From the NCBI GenBank assembly GCA_018127085.1, contig CM030721.1, forward strand, positions 124,001 to 188,000: a stretch of 64,000 nucleotides of DNA, in the 5' to 3' direction. Shown here piece by piece: positions 21,992-34,698 of this stretch. The translations under genes were made by a program, and so were the position numbers. Positions within the stretch are counted from its first letter, which is position 1, and every line of letters starts with the position of its first letter. The stretch is from Pneumocystis sp. 'macacae' (Eukaryota; Ascomycota; Pneumocystomycetes; Pneumocystales; Pneumocystaceae). The notes under the pieces were generated by a model that worked only from the letters and a program-made list of their open reading frames with translations, was not told where the DNA came from and ran no database searches.

Positions 21992-23346
21992 CTAATCAAA
22001 AGAGATTAAATGTTTTACTAATGCAACTTCTTCTTGAAATTCTGAAAGTGTTCTGAGTTCCCACCATACAAAAATGAATTCATATAGACTAGTAAAAATG
22101 CTAGTTGATAAAATAATAGTATTAATAAGGAAAATTAAAAATGTAATATAAATATTATGAGACCAAAAAATTGAAATATGCAATCCAATTATGATAATAA
22201 TAGATATAAAAAAGTAAATAATTCTTAAATGAGAATATTTTTTCACCTGATTTATATAATTGCTGAATTCTTGTTGCATGATTTCTAAATCTTTAATTTC
22301 GAGTTTATTTGGATTTGAACTAATTGAATTACTCATAAGTTCAATAAGAGCGTCAATTCCGAAATGATCTGAGTATGAACAGTCTAGTGAAGGAATGGTT
22401 TCTGTAAAGGCCAATTTAACATATTTTACCTTGAACCAGGAAGTATCTATAAATATATAATCTAGTCTTTTTGCCTCACACTTTTCTGGATATTTCCTCC
22501 ACTTTTTCATTCTCCATGTATTGATAGGCGAATCACATGTAAGACATAATTTTTCAACGATTTTTTCTTGGCTTAGTGGTTTTTTTATATACTGATTTTG
22601 ATCTAAATTAATATTCCATGAGTCTGAAATTGAGCTATTAAAAGAAATGATTTTGAAAATAATACTATCAGGTGTTGAATTAAAGTCTCCTGCCTTTATA
22701 ATGATTAAACTATAATTTTAAAGTTATATACTATACAATAATTATTAATTTTCCTGATGCAAAAGCAGATGATATTAACTTTGAAATTTCCCAGGCTTGT
22801 GATATTTTATGGCATAAATAGCGGTCTTTTTCCTTTTCGTAAGATGCATGTAACTATTAGAATAAGCAATTAATTAATTATGTTGATTGTTTTTTAACAT
22901 GTGTATTAAAAAATTCGAGTTTTTTCCCACTAGGCATTAAAAGTGTTGCAATTGCAACACCTTTCCCTACATACCAGTCTCCATGGTAAAAGGCGTTTGG
23001 TTTCCCGTTTAAAGAATATTTATACATTGATGTTGATTGAATAGGAAATTTAGAAAGAATAACGAGTCCTGATCCAAAAATACCACTAAAGTAAAATTTC
23101 CCATAAGGAAGTTTATGTTTTGTTTTATTTCTGAGGTTTTCATAGTCGGAATATACCCAAACTTCCTGAAGGCCTACTATATGATAATCTTCAGATGCAA
23201 TACGTTCAGAAATAAAATTAAGACGTTCTTTGCGATAATTTGATATATATTTTAATCCCCTAATATAATATTTAGTTTTATAATAGACTTAAGAGATTAA
23301 AAGTATACCAGCAATTTAATGATAAAACTTTAATCTTTTCATTCAT
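21992..23346 (-). CDS. ISC1: Inositol phosphosphingolipid phospholipase C / neutral sphingomyelinase
   Basis: This Mg-dependent enzyme of the DNase I-like fold releases ceramide from complex sphingolipids in ER or mitochondrial membranes. The start MNEKIKVLSLNCWGLKYISNYRKER crosses an early intron (38-nt first exon). The catalytic core shows IVGLQEVWVYSDY (metal-binding Glu), KLPYGKFYFSGIFGSGL, SKFPI, GDWYVGKG, FNTHLHASYE, AGDFNSTPDS, LDYIFI and SDHFGIDA (catalytic His). The last long exon ends with two hydrophobic segments (IIYFFISIIIIIGLHISIF and IYITFLIFLINTIIL), the usual C-terminal membrane anchor. It is divergent from SWD3, with only 45 bp between the two ATGs. Confidence 0.9.
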
Positions 23347-23391
23347 TTTGATTTTTCGTAAACTTTTTCCGGTATCAAGAATTTCTAAAAA

Positions 23392-24722
<1,331 letters not shown>

Positions 24723-24773
24723 TTTTTTAACATGTGCATAATTTTTTTTATAATTTGATAGTTTATGATATAA

Positions 24774-26406
24774 CTAATTTAGTTTTATGGATTCTAGTCC
24801 AGTGGCTCTTCCTTTTTCTTTTAACATTTTTGCAAGGAAATATGCATTTTTTATACAATCATTAACACCAATACCTCCATAGAAATTTCCAACAATCGAG
24901 AAACGACCTTGATATGTATTATAAAGATAGTTATGAATATTTTCAAGATCTTTACAATGCCCAACATTGTACTGTGGTATACATTCTTTTTGAAGTTTAT
25001 AGTTAACAATAATAGGTATATCTTTTATTCCTAAGTGTTTATAAATAACGTTTTGTGCTAATTCTACAAATTCGCTTTCTTTAGGAAATGTAGTTTTATG
25101 TTTCCACAAACTTCCTCCTATCATTACAGTTATTTTTGTTCCTTTGTATGTATCTAATTCAGGAAAGCTATTACTATCAAATATAACACCTAACGCATTT
25201 TCTGGATTTTCCTTCTCACTAACTGATTTTGGAATAAGATATCCAAAACCTTGAACGGGTAAAATATTTGTTTTATTGAAAAAAAGATTTACGACCAAAA
25301 TGGTATTGTTTGAGAAGCTTTTTGTTAAGTTTTTAAAAGGATTAAAAATTTCTGTAATAACTCGTATTGGTAAAGCTGATATTAAATGGTCAAAAAAAAA
25401 GTCTGATGTGCTTGTTTTTACCTAATATTATTAATGTTTTAGAAAGTGTATTTAAATATTACTTTGAATATATTTTTAAATTCAAGTGATTGAACTTTTG
25501 AGTTAAAATATATATGAATATTATTTTTTGAAAAAAGATTATTAGATATAGTATTGCTAAGAGTATTTAATCCATTTTTAAAGGAGTAGATATATGTATT
25601 TTTTGTTTTCATTATGATATCTTTGTAATCATTTTCAATATATAATTTTATGTTTTCTTCGTTTTTATTTAGGAAAATACTATCAAATAAAATTCCTTTT
25701 AAAATGCTTCCATAATGCTCTTCGTATTTCCAGAAATATGGTAAAACTGATTTAGCACTTAAATCATCGATATCACCTGAATATATTCCATGTATAAGAG
25801 CGCTAGCTAAATTTTTAGAAACAGATGCATTAAATCTTCTTGATATAAAACTAGAAATTGTTTCATCTGTAATGTTTCTATTTCTAGTTTGTTTAAATGG
25901 TTCACATATTATTGCCCAGAGAAGTGAGCGAAAAAGTGAAGTTTTTGGAAGAAATAGTGATAGTAATGAAGTAGGAAGGGCGTTTAATTGATTTTGAAAA
26001 TATATAAATTTATTTTTAATCAATGGAGAATTTTTTGGTACAAGAATCATTTCATCAATTAAACCTAGTTTTTTTACCTATATTATAATTGAGTTAATTT
26101 TAATTTAAATTGAAATATACCATATTAAGCGTTATATATCCTGAAACTCCAGTAGGTCTAAGAGATCTTGGACCTTCCTCAAAATATATTGTTCCATGAG
26201 ATAAATCTATTTTCTTTGTACTAAGTAAGCCTCCAAGTCTATTAGATGATTCAAGAATAGTTATTTTGGTGGATGGGGGAAGTAAATAAGAAAGATACCA
26301 AGCAGTAGATAGTCCAGAAATGCCACCCCCTAACAAGTAAATTTAGAATTGATAATAATAAAGAGTATAATATACCCAAAATTCCTATAGATTTATGTGA
26401 TAACAT
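24774..26406 (-). CDS. HEM14: Protoporphyrinogen oxidase (haem biosynthesis)
   Basis: This FAD enzyme of the mitochondrial inner membrane oxidises protoporphyrinogen IX to protoporphyrin IX. A 31-nt first exon (MLSHKSIGILG) is joined across an intron to complete the FAD-binding GILGGGISGLSTAWYLS. Then come ITILESSNRLGG, FEEGPRSLRPTG, LVPKNSPLIKNKFIY, LNALPTSLLSLF, ETISSFISRRF, NLASALIHGIYSGD, YFWKYEEHYGSILKG, LPVQGFGYLIPKS, VTVMIGG-like text and the C-terminal FSIVGNFYGGIGVNDCI, matching the family in order. It is about 500 residues. The extreme N-terminus is too short to carry an obvious separate presequence. Convergent with SWD3. Confidence 0.92.
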
Positions 26407-27582
26407 AATCTTCACTTTTACATAATTATAATAAAATTACGATAAAAATTATCTTGTAAAAAAATGCTTAATAGATCTATACAAAATATTGAATGCTTAG
26501 TATTTTAACTAATATAGATATTAAATTTGTTAATATATGTTCATAAAAATGTGTAATTTTTAATGTTTGTAAAATTTATGATATTTATTTAACGCTAGTT
26601 ATATGTTTTGACAAATTATTGTATCATTGTATTTTAGAATTTAATGATTTAATGCATAATTGTATATATAATTAATTATGATTTGCAAATATATATATAT
26701 GGTAAGATATTTGAGTTTATTTTGAAAAAAGTTATAAAAATAAAGTTATAAAAATATATATTCATATATTATTTTTGTGTTGATGCCATTATTTGTAGAA
26801 AAATGTTATATTCGGAAATTTTTTTATTTATTGGTTAATATTTAAAGTTAAAATTTTATAAAAAATATTGTTTTATATTTAATTGTATTATATTTTTATT
26901 ATTTTAATAATATAAAATTAAAATTTTTTTTTGGTTAATTAATATAATATTTTGTTTAGAGATTTTTTGTATTTGTAATATAAAAGATATCAAAAGAATA
27001 TAGTTTTGTGTTTTATTAATTGATATTTTAAAATAATAAATTATATTATTATGTTTTTTAAAAGATATGTTATTGTTTTATATATTCTAAAAACAGTAAA
27101 TTTTTGTATGGTATGTATAATGAAATGTTGACATAATAAGTTTTTATTTTTAAATGAAAAATTTGCTTAGACTAAATGTTTTTTATAGTATGTCGTTGTC
27201 ATGGAGATAACGGACAACTTCCATAATAAACAATTTGAAATTACATTACAAATGTTTTGATTGTTTCTTAAGAACTTATTAAGTTTTTGATTATAATTTC
27301 GTAACTTTTTAGGGATTATTGTAAGGAAAATATATATTTTTATGAGCTTGTTTTTTACAATATAAAAGGAATTAGAATTTTTTGGATAATTTTTTGATTT
27401 TTTAGAAATTTTTTGCAATAATTTTTTCAACATTATTTCTGTTATTTTGATTATTTTTGGGTGATATTTTTAATCGCTACGTACCTTTTGTTGAATTTTC
27501 TTAATATACTTTCTATAATGATAGTCTAAGGACGACTATTTTATGTGGTGCGGAGTTTGTAAAGTGGATAGATATTTTACGT
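26407..27582. other. 1.2 kb AT-rich spacer between divergent HEM14 and CDC25
   Basis: This spacer separates two divergently transcribed genes and must contain both promoters. The + strand is G-over-C and T-over-A. I see no convincing exon: the 88-codon frame on the minus strand at 27167-27433 is lysine- and asparagine-rich low complexity without homologous text. No RNA gene seen. Confidence 0.65.
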
Positions 27583-29411
27583 ATGGATACTTCTCCACTT
27601 GCTTCCTTCTGTTTTTCTGGGGATCCTAATTCATCTCGTCCTATTGCATCAATGTCAAGTCGTAATAAAATTGATAAGTTTGTTTCAGTAATTTCTGAGA
27701 AAAAATATAATGGTAAAAATGATATCTCCAATACTATTAACTTTAAAAAATGTTCTGAAAGCGATGATGGTAGTATATGTTTTGACACAAGAACATTTAA
27801 AATGAGTCCTACAACATCGCTTGCTGCTGAGCTTTCTGGTAATTTTTATATCGATAAAAGGTAATATTGAATTTCTGTAATTATATTGTTTAATTCATTA
27901 GTCCTATTTTCCCTACTCCTAGACGTTCTCTTTTGCTTAAATTTGCGTATGAGCATCAGTCTACTTCGGTATTGGATCCTTTAAAAGGTCCTAATACACC
28001 TAAATTTGATTCTTTGACAATTGATAATGTTAATACAACTACATCATGTCCATCGTCTCCTGTGGAAACAATGGATTATTCTCCATTGCCGCATAATTAT
28101 TCTGTTTCAGTTTTTGATGCAAGGCAACATAAAACCTTTATTGATGGGAATTTGCATTTACATGAAAATAATGAAACAAGGTAGTTATATTGTTTTTAGA
28201 AAAAAATATTGAAAAGAACTAGAAAATATTATGATATGGTTTCTGAAACTGCATTAAATGAATTAACTAATTCTGTTTTGAATAATAATATGATTGATAG
28301 TTCTGCTACAGTTAATGAATATGTAATTTTGTTTCGTATTCAATATATAATGATAACATTTTATAGTCCAAAGTATGCTCATCTTCTCTAGGTATAACTT
28401 GTGGTAAGGAGAATATAGATAATATTCAAATAAAAAATGATGAAGAATCCTGTGATATAACTTTAAATGATCTTTTTGCTAATTCTCCAAATCCTTTGCG
28501 ACTTTCATTGGAAAATCCTATTCAGTCTGATTCTCAAACATTTACAAAGCCTTTATTTTCTCGCTATTCAATTGCTTTAGAAACTTCACCTCTTAGTTTT
28601 ATAAGTCATAATAATGCTGATTATCGAGCAATAAAATGGAGAAGAACACAAAGTTTATATCAGAGTCCATCTGATTTTTTTTCTGCAAAACATGAAGGAC
28701 AAGATAATAATATATCTTTACAATCATCACCATTTGAATTAAATTCTAATGATTGTCGGATTTTACCTTGTTTTAGTATTAAGGACGATCGTTTGAAAAG
28801 AATTGATATTGACATAGTAAAGCTTGTTAGTATCAGTGATTTTTGCTGACACTGATAGTTTGTTAAATTGTTGGACGGATATTATCATGATCAATGTGAT
28901 GAATATATAATTGTTGACTGTCGGTTTGAATATGAATATAACGGAGGCCATATTATAGGTGCTATTAATATTAATACAAAAGATGCTTTAGATGCGCTTC
29001 TCTTGGATAATCCTAAGACTAAACGATGTTTGATAGTGTTTCATTGTGAATATAGTTCACATCGCGCACCAAGATTGTATGTTTTTTTTAATTATGTCTT
29101 GTAATTGAAATAAAAATAGGGCTTTATATTTGAGAAATAAAGATAGACAGCTTAATATGCAAAGATATCCTCTTTTATATTATCCAGAAATCTATATTTT
29201 GCATGGTGGTTATAGAAGTTTTTATGAGAAGTATAAGGAAAGATGCGAACCTCAGAATTATGTTGAAATGAGTGATTCTTTGCATAAATCTGCTTGTGCA
29301 AGAGAAATGAATAACTTTCGTAAAAATACCAAATTTTTAAGAACTCAAACATATACGTATGGTCAGGCAGATACAATTTATACTGATGCTACACAAAACA
29401 CAGTAGAATAA
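27583..29411 (+). CDS. CDC25: M-phase inducer phosphatase Cdc25
   Basis: This dual-specificity phosphatase activates the mitotic CDK by removing inhibitory Thr/Tyr phosphates. Six exons (27583-27860, 27902-28180, 28217-28322, 28367-28816, 28859-29076, 29120-29411) give 540 residues in closed frame. The N-terminal about 350 residues are Ser/Thr/Pro-rich and regulatory (PIFPTPRRSLLLKF, SSPVETMDYSPLP). The rhodanese-like catalytic domain reads FVKLLDGYYHDQCDEYIIVDCRFEYEYNGGHI, the active-site loop HCEYSSHRAPR (CX5R), LRNKDRQLNMQRYP, YPEIYILHGGYRSFYEKY and CEPQNYVEM. The intron at 29077-29119 falls directly after the catalytic loop. Introns are 36-44 nt. The short C-terminus ends near TQTYTYGQ. 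Confidence 0.94.
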
Positions 29412-29879
29412 TTCATATTGTGATAGGTAAGACTAAGTCCAAAATGTACGTTTATGGACAAAATATTGGACATAATTTTCTGATATAAAATATTAAAGGA
29501 TGCAATGGTTTTGATAAAATGATCTGGAATATTTTTAATAAGATTTGTGAAAATAATAAGTGTCATAGATGTTAAATATATAAGTATTTTGAAATTGGGG
29601 TTTAAAATGCTATTTAGTGTAGATTCAGGGTACTGGTTAATAAACATGCATGATAACTAGTAATATACTGACTATGTGGTTGGGATGCTCTGTATTTATA
29701 TTATGATAAATATAAATATTACTTATGAATATATTGTATTTTGATAGTAGAAAAAATACTAGATTTTTTATACAAATTTCTAGTGAATATATTTTGAAAT
29801 TTATTAAAAGTTCTGGTTTCTTTTTGCTGTATATATTTATATGATATTTCCTTTTAATAATTCACTTTTGAATAATGAA
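29412..29879. other. Spacer between convergent CDC25 and THO7-like genes
   Basis: This 468-bp region is less AT-extreme than the other spacers. A short inverted repeat GTCCA...TGGAC lies near 29437-29460, and several hairpin-prone stretches occur. It may be 3' untranslated sequence of both genes. No open frame with homologous text and no tRNA fold was found. Confidence 0.5.
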
Positions 29880-30694
29880 TTATTCTTGTGTTTCTATTTC
29901 TGCTAATACTTTTGATCTTTCTATAATCCTTTATATATTTCATACATTAAAAGTTATACGAGATACCTTGTTCTTTTTCTGCTTGTATATTGTTAGATAT
30001 GGTTTGCAATGTATTAATTGTTTCTGAAAACTGTGTTTTTCTAGAATGCCATATATTTATGTATGATTTTTTTTCTAATCTTAAAGTGTGAATTTCACTC
30101 TGTAATTTATTGATGAGACTATATATGTTATATATTATTAATATAATTATTTATTTTACTCATGTAGTGTTTTCCTGTCTTTAGGCTGATCCGATTGTAT
30201 TTCATTTGTAAGTTTGTTATATTCTAACTTATTTAATTTGATTTTTTGTGCTTCATGAAGTTTATCATAAAGCTGGTATATATTTGTTCTTGTAGATAAA
30301 ATTATTTTATCTGAATAATTTATAAATATGTAAGATAATTTTAGTAATGAACCTAATTCTAATTTTTCATTCGAATAATTACATATTTCTAATTTATTCG
30401 TTTTCCATAATGATAATAATCGTTTTATGGTGAGTTCAAAATATGTAAAATCTATATTAATTTGATTATTTAGAGATTCCCTGTAAATTATTAATTGAAT
30501 TATAAACATGATGAATAGTTATACTGGAATTCATGGGCTACGTTGTTGTGATATTCTATAATAGAAGTACATCGTTTTAATAATTTTTTTAATGGTCTTT
30601 CTTCAATTAATAATCGATTTTTAATCAATAAATCTAAAATATTGATTTTATAAATAGCAATAATGTTAAATGAATACTTTCCTTCATCAAACAT
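29880..30694 (-). CDS. THOC7: THO complex subunit 7-like coiled-coil protein
   Basis: THO couples transcription to mRNA packaging and export. The protein starts MFDEGKYSF and contains LLIKNRLLIEERPLKKLLKR, then (across an intron with CA|GTATAA) ESLNNQINIDFTYFELTIKRLL. A family-like heptad region follows: LHEAQKIKLNKLEYNKLTNEI, QPKDRKTLHE, LINKLQSEIHTLRLEKKS, WHSRKTQFSETINTLQ. This order (ERPLKKL-R, AQ-IR-K-EY-L---I, P-R--T---I--L--E---L, W--R--QF--L) matches THOC7. A short last exon ends EIETQE, stop at 29880-29882. Mostly alpha-helical coiled coil, about 230 residues. Coiled-coil sequences are easily mismatched, hence the lower confidence. Confidence 0.75.
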
Positions 30695-32123
30695 ATGTAA
30701 ATATCTTTTTGATATTGAACTATAATTTAACTATAATAAATCTTTATTAATTTTTTTGTTTTAAAAATACTTGGTCTTTGTTTACGGGCACATTAACGTT
30801 TTTTTATATTACGAATTATTATTATATATATTATATATGAAATTTAATTTTAATGTGGAATAAATACATAATATTAATATATACTAATATTTTGTTTTCT
30901 TATATATTAGTTTTAGTATTTTGATTTATAAAATTACGTTTTTAAAATGTGTTAAATCTAAATAGAAATAATAGGTCTAAATAAGTGGAAAAAGCATTAT
31001 TTTCAGAATTATATTATTTATATTATTTATATTATTTTAGTACAAATTTTAATTAACAAAATTTTCTTTAATTATATATATAGTTAATAAAACAATTGAT
31101 ATAAATATTTTTAAATGAACATTATTAGATATTTTTTAGATAAAAAAAATAATATTATAAAAAAATATTTAATTATTATGTATAATTAACGTTGAATATC
31201 AATGATTAATTATATTGATTAGATATATATTTATCATTATTATATTTAATATTAACAATATATAGAATTTGTTTTTACATTTATAATATTTTTCAATCTA
31301 AATATATATGTCTAATAATAATATTAATAACATCAATAACACAATAAATACTATATTAAACGTATATTTCTATTTAAATATATATACAATTGTAAAATGT
31401 TTATAACTATAGAATATATATATTGTTATGTCTTACGAACAACCATTTTAAAAAATATTATTAAAAATATTTTAAATATTATATTTAATTAATAAATATG
31501 TTTTTATTTAACATCTATTATATATAAATAAAAATATATAATTTTATTTTTATAAATGACACAACACTTTAATATCTATATACATCTTTGAATTCTAATT
31601 TTTCAAATAAAATGAAAAATTATATTACATATCTAAATTAAATCTATTTTAAATACTGAGATTTTTGTATTCCATAATTTATCATTTACATACTATTATT
31701 ATAACTATAATACTGTTTTATTACTTATGCATTTTAAAAATGTATTAATAAATTTTTAAGATTTTATAAAATATTACATAATATTTATAAGCAATTGTGT
31801 ACACACCATATTTAAAATTAATTATATATTGAAAATATATATTACACATATTTATAAACATACAATTTTATACAACACAATTCAATATTTAAAATTATAT
31901 ATTATTTATAAAAAATTGATCATTTAAAACAAATCAGATAACATATAACAATGCATATGATGGATCTTATTAAAAAATTAAATATTTTGAATAATAACAT
32001 TTTATATTTTTATTATTAATCTTATTTGAAGTAAAAATACATTGCATATACATTCTTTTATGTTATATAACAATTTGTATGAATTATTAATAACAAAAAG
32101 AATTACGTAAATAAATATTATAT
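30695..32123. other. 1.4 kb AT-rich desert containing a strand-composition switch (candidate replication boundary)
   Basis: No exon-like frame or RNA gene is visible. Counting by eye per 60-base line, G exceeds C up to about 31.1 kb (for example 9 vs 3 at 30961-31020). C then exceeds G (for example 10 vs 2 at 31561-31620 and 9 vs 1 at 31801-31860), with a parallel change from T-rich to A-rich on the + strand. The same polarity continues for tens of kb on both sides, in coding and noncoding DNA. This could be a replication origin or another replication-direction boundary; that is inference. Confidence 0.5.
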
Positions 32124-33963
32124 TCACCAAATTATTTCATGACCAAGTTCAATAAGGTTATGCTTCAAAGAATCTATATCATGTTGAAGCATTTCAAAGT
32201 CATCATCAATACTATCATAGTCTTTAAGAGTATCATTATTAATATTAGGTTTTAACTCTGTTACTTTAGGAAAAAAAATAGGATTTCGAATAGAATCAAT
32301 CGCTAATCTTAAATGAATCCTAAGTGCCTCATTCTCCTTTTCTAATGATATTATACGAGTTTCTTTACTTTTTATCAATAATTAATTTTTTTATAAATAT
32401 TGTTTTACCATATACGTCCTTTAAACTATTTATTGTAGACCGTAATTTCATAGATTCACATCTATATATTTCTAATGCATTTTTCTCAGCTTGAACTTCA
32501 GAAAGTAGTCGTGTCATATTATCAAGCTCATTTTCTATATCAGCATTACATAAGAATTTCCTTTCTTTTGTTTCATTGACAATAGCATTGGTATGTATAT
32601 GTTTTGCAGCAGTTGCATACCGAAGCGTGGAAAGACTTTCATCATAATCAGAAGGAGAAATGCAAGCAACCATAGCAGTTTTACTATTACCGCCTAAGCT
32701 ATCAGAAAGTAAAAAAGTTAAAATCTATTTTTTCATTTAAAAAAAATTATATAAATAATAAACCTTACAGAGTCACGGTATGGAATTATATTTTCTGATT
32801 TCCCTTCAGAAAGATATGTAATAACACGTCCCAGACTAGTCAAAGACTTATTAATCGAAGCACCCTCTTTTAATCTAGAACCAGTTGATCCAGTCGCATA
32901 TGCTCTTTCAGAACCAGCCAGGTCAACTAATCTAATTACAAATATTAGAAATTATTATATATTATATACATAATTACCTAAATCTAGATATTTTTTCAAC
33001 TGTCCTTTTTGTATTTTTATCTAAATAAACCTGTTTTATCTTTATTGTAAAAATAGCATGAGAACGACTAGAAGTATCATTCATACGAGTGCTAGCAGTA
33101 ATTCTCGCCTAAATTTATTAATTTTCATAGCTTTTACAAAAATTATATTAATACATTATTACCCACTTGAATAAAAGCAAGAACATCATCAAGACTAGTA
33201 ACTTGAAATTCAGATAAATTCTCCAAATAAGGACCGTCAATAGGGCTTTCTCGAACCTTCAAAGCTACTGGACTCTGACCAGTATCTCTAGCACGTAAAA
33301 GATCCATAGCAACTTCATTATAAATTTCATAATATGATACACTAACAGTAAAACATATATCCATCTTTGAACGTTCTGCAATCTGATCAAACAAATCTTT
33401 ACATGTCAATGGCATAAGCCCAGGATCATTCGCAGTACCAATCTTTTACACATAAATTCAGTTTGAATATCAAAATACATAAAATTTTTACCATTGAATA
33501 AGTTTTACCAGAACCAGTCTGACCATCTAAGTAAAATCAATTTTACGTATTATATTATTTTAAAAAACAATACAAGCAAATATACATGTGTTATAACCTT
33601 CAAGAGAATGAAGAACAAACTCTTTACCCAAGTAATTATATAAAGTATCTTGACCCGAAAAATGATCTGTCTTATTTACTGACCATAAACACTTATCAAA
33701 TGAAAACGTTCTAAACTCAGGTATCCTTCTCTTTGAGGACCTAAAATTCACAAAATCAGTGTCATCTGGACATTTTACAACCAAAGTTTGCCCATCGGTT
33801 GTATCAACAGACACTAAACATTTTGCACCTCGAGCAATTTCTTGAAATATCAGGAAACAAAAAAGTAAAAAAAAAACAAGTTACCTTTTTCATTAAGAGG
33901 CCTAACTTTAACAACGACCTTAATACTATTAGATCGCAAAACATCAGAGGAATTCTTTTTCAT
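32124..33963 (-). CDS. Short kinesin-3-like motor protein
   Basis: This is a microtubule motor ATPase. It starts [27 protein letters not shown]; the P-loop [12 protein letters not shown] is assembled across two introns (near 33480-33600). Then follow [33 protein letters not shown], the switch I region with [11 protein letters not shown], switch [53 protein letters not shown] and the neck-like [13 protein letters not shown]. After the motor only about 130 residues remain, with coiled coil ([25 protein letters not shown] and [11 protein letters not shown]), ending at 32124. There is no FHA or PH domain, so it resembles the truncated fungal kinesin-3 class (UncB-like) more than full Unc-104/KIF1A. 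That assignment is inference; the kinesin identity is certain. The BET1 stop lies 152 bp upstream. Confidence 0.9.
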
Positions 33964-34115
33964 TTAATCCGTAAAACAAACGACTTGATACAAGACAAAA
34001 CAAATGGAACACGTGACCAACACCATAGCAACATCAATAAAATTAAAATAATAAAATACACAATATATATATTTTTAACAAAAAAAAAAAACATGATTTT
34101 TAATTTCATAACGAT

Positions 34116-34698
34116 TCAAAAGCGCAAGCATAAGATTATCCAAAACAAAATACATATAAAAAAGATAAATAAAAAAAAATAAAACCATCCAATATTTTGT
34201 TGTTTCGTCATATATTTCATATTTTTCATTATTCCACGTAATGTAGCATTTGTACTAGAAAATGTATCATTCTTTAAAAAAATCAGAATATAGATTATTT
34301 ATTATATTTGTTGCTTTTTTACCACTGAAGACAAAAATATAGATGAATCACGAATTTCGTCACCAATAGAGATTGTTATCTAAATATATATTAATAATGT
34401 TGTTTTTTCATTATATAATCCATCAATGATGATTTTTAACAAGTGTAACAAACATCTTTAAGAGTTTTGACCTTTTCACTCAGATGGTTGATCTCATATT
34501 GATCATAATTATCAAAAAACTGAAAATCATCATTGCTATATAAGTAATTTAATAAAAAATGATATTTATGTTTATAAAATTGTGCATACTGAGTTTTACT
34601 TAAACCAGCTTTATTCTCTCGATGAAATAAACCATCATATCTAAAAATAATTATAAAAGAAATAAAAAAAGCTTTAAAAACCTAGCATCATTATTCAT
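34116..34698 (-). CDS. BET1: Bet1-type SNARE (ER-Golgi transport)
   Basis: This is a tail-anchored Qc-SNARE of ER-to-Golgi vesicle fusion. Exon 1 is 17 nt (MNNDAR), then YDGLFHRENKAGLSKTQY. An AT-rich middle exon encodes a lineage-specific stretch (KHKYHFLLNYLYSNDDFQFF) before the SNARE motif, which runs across two introns: LSEKVKTLKD + ITISIGDEIRDSSIFLSSV + NDTFSSTNATLRGIMKNMKYM. The GDEIR and DTF...T spacing matches Bet1 better than Sft1. The C-terminus is a single hydrophobic anchor (IGWFYFFLFIFFICILFWII) with a few residues after it, stop at 34116-34118. About 140 residues, as expected. Confidence 0.85.

Noticed and set aside
27167..27433. 88-codon minus-strand frame in the HEM14-CDC25 spacer
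   Set aside because: Low-complexity Lys/Asn/Ile sequence with no recognisable motif or splice partners.
33799..34182. 127-codon + strand frame opposite kinesin and BET1
   Set aside because: It is antisense to the kinesin first exon and the BET1 last exon, both firmly identified; Lys/Asn/Ile-rich shadow.
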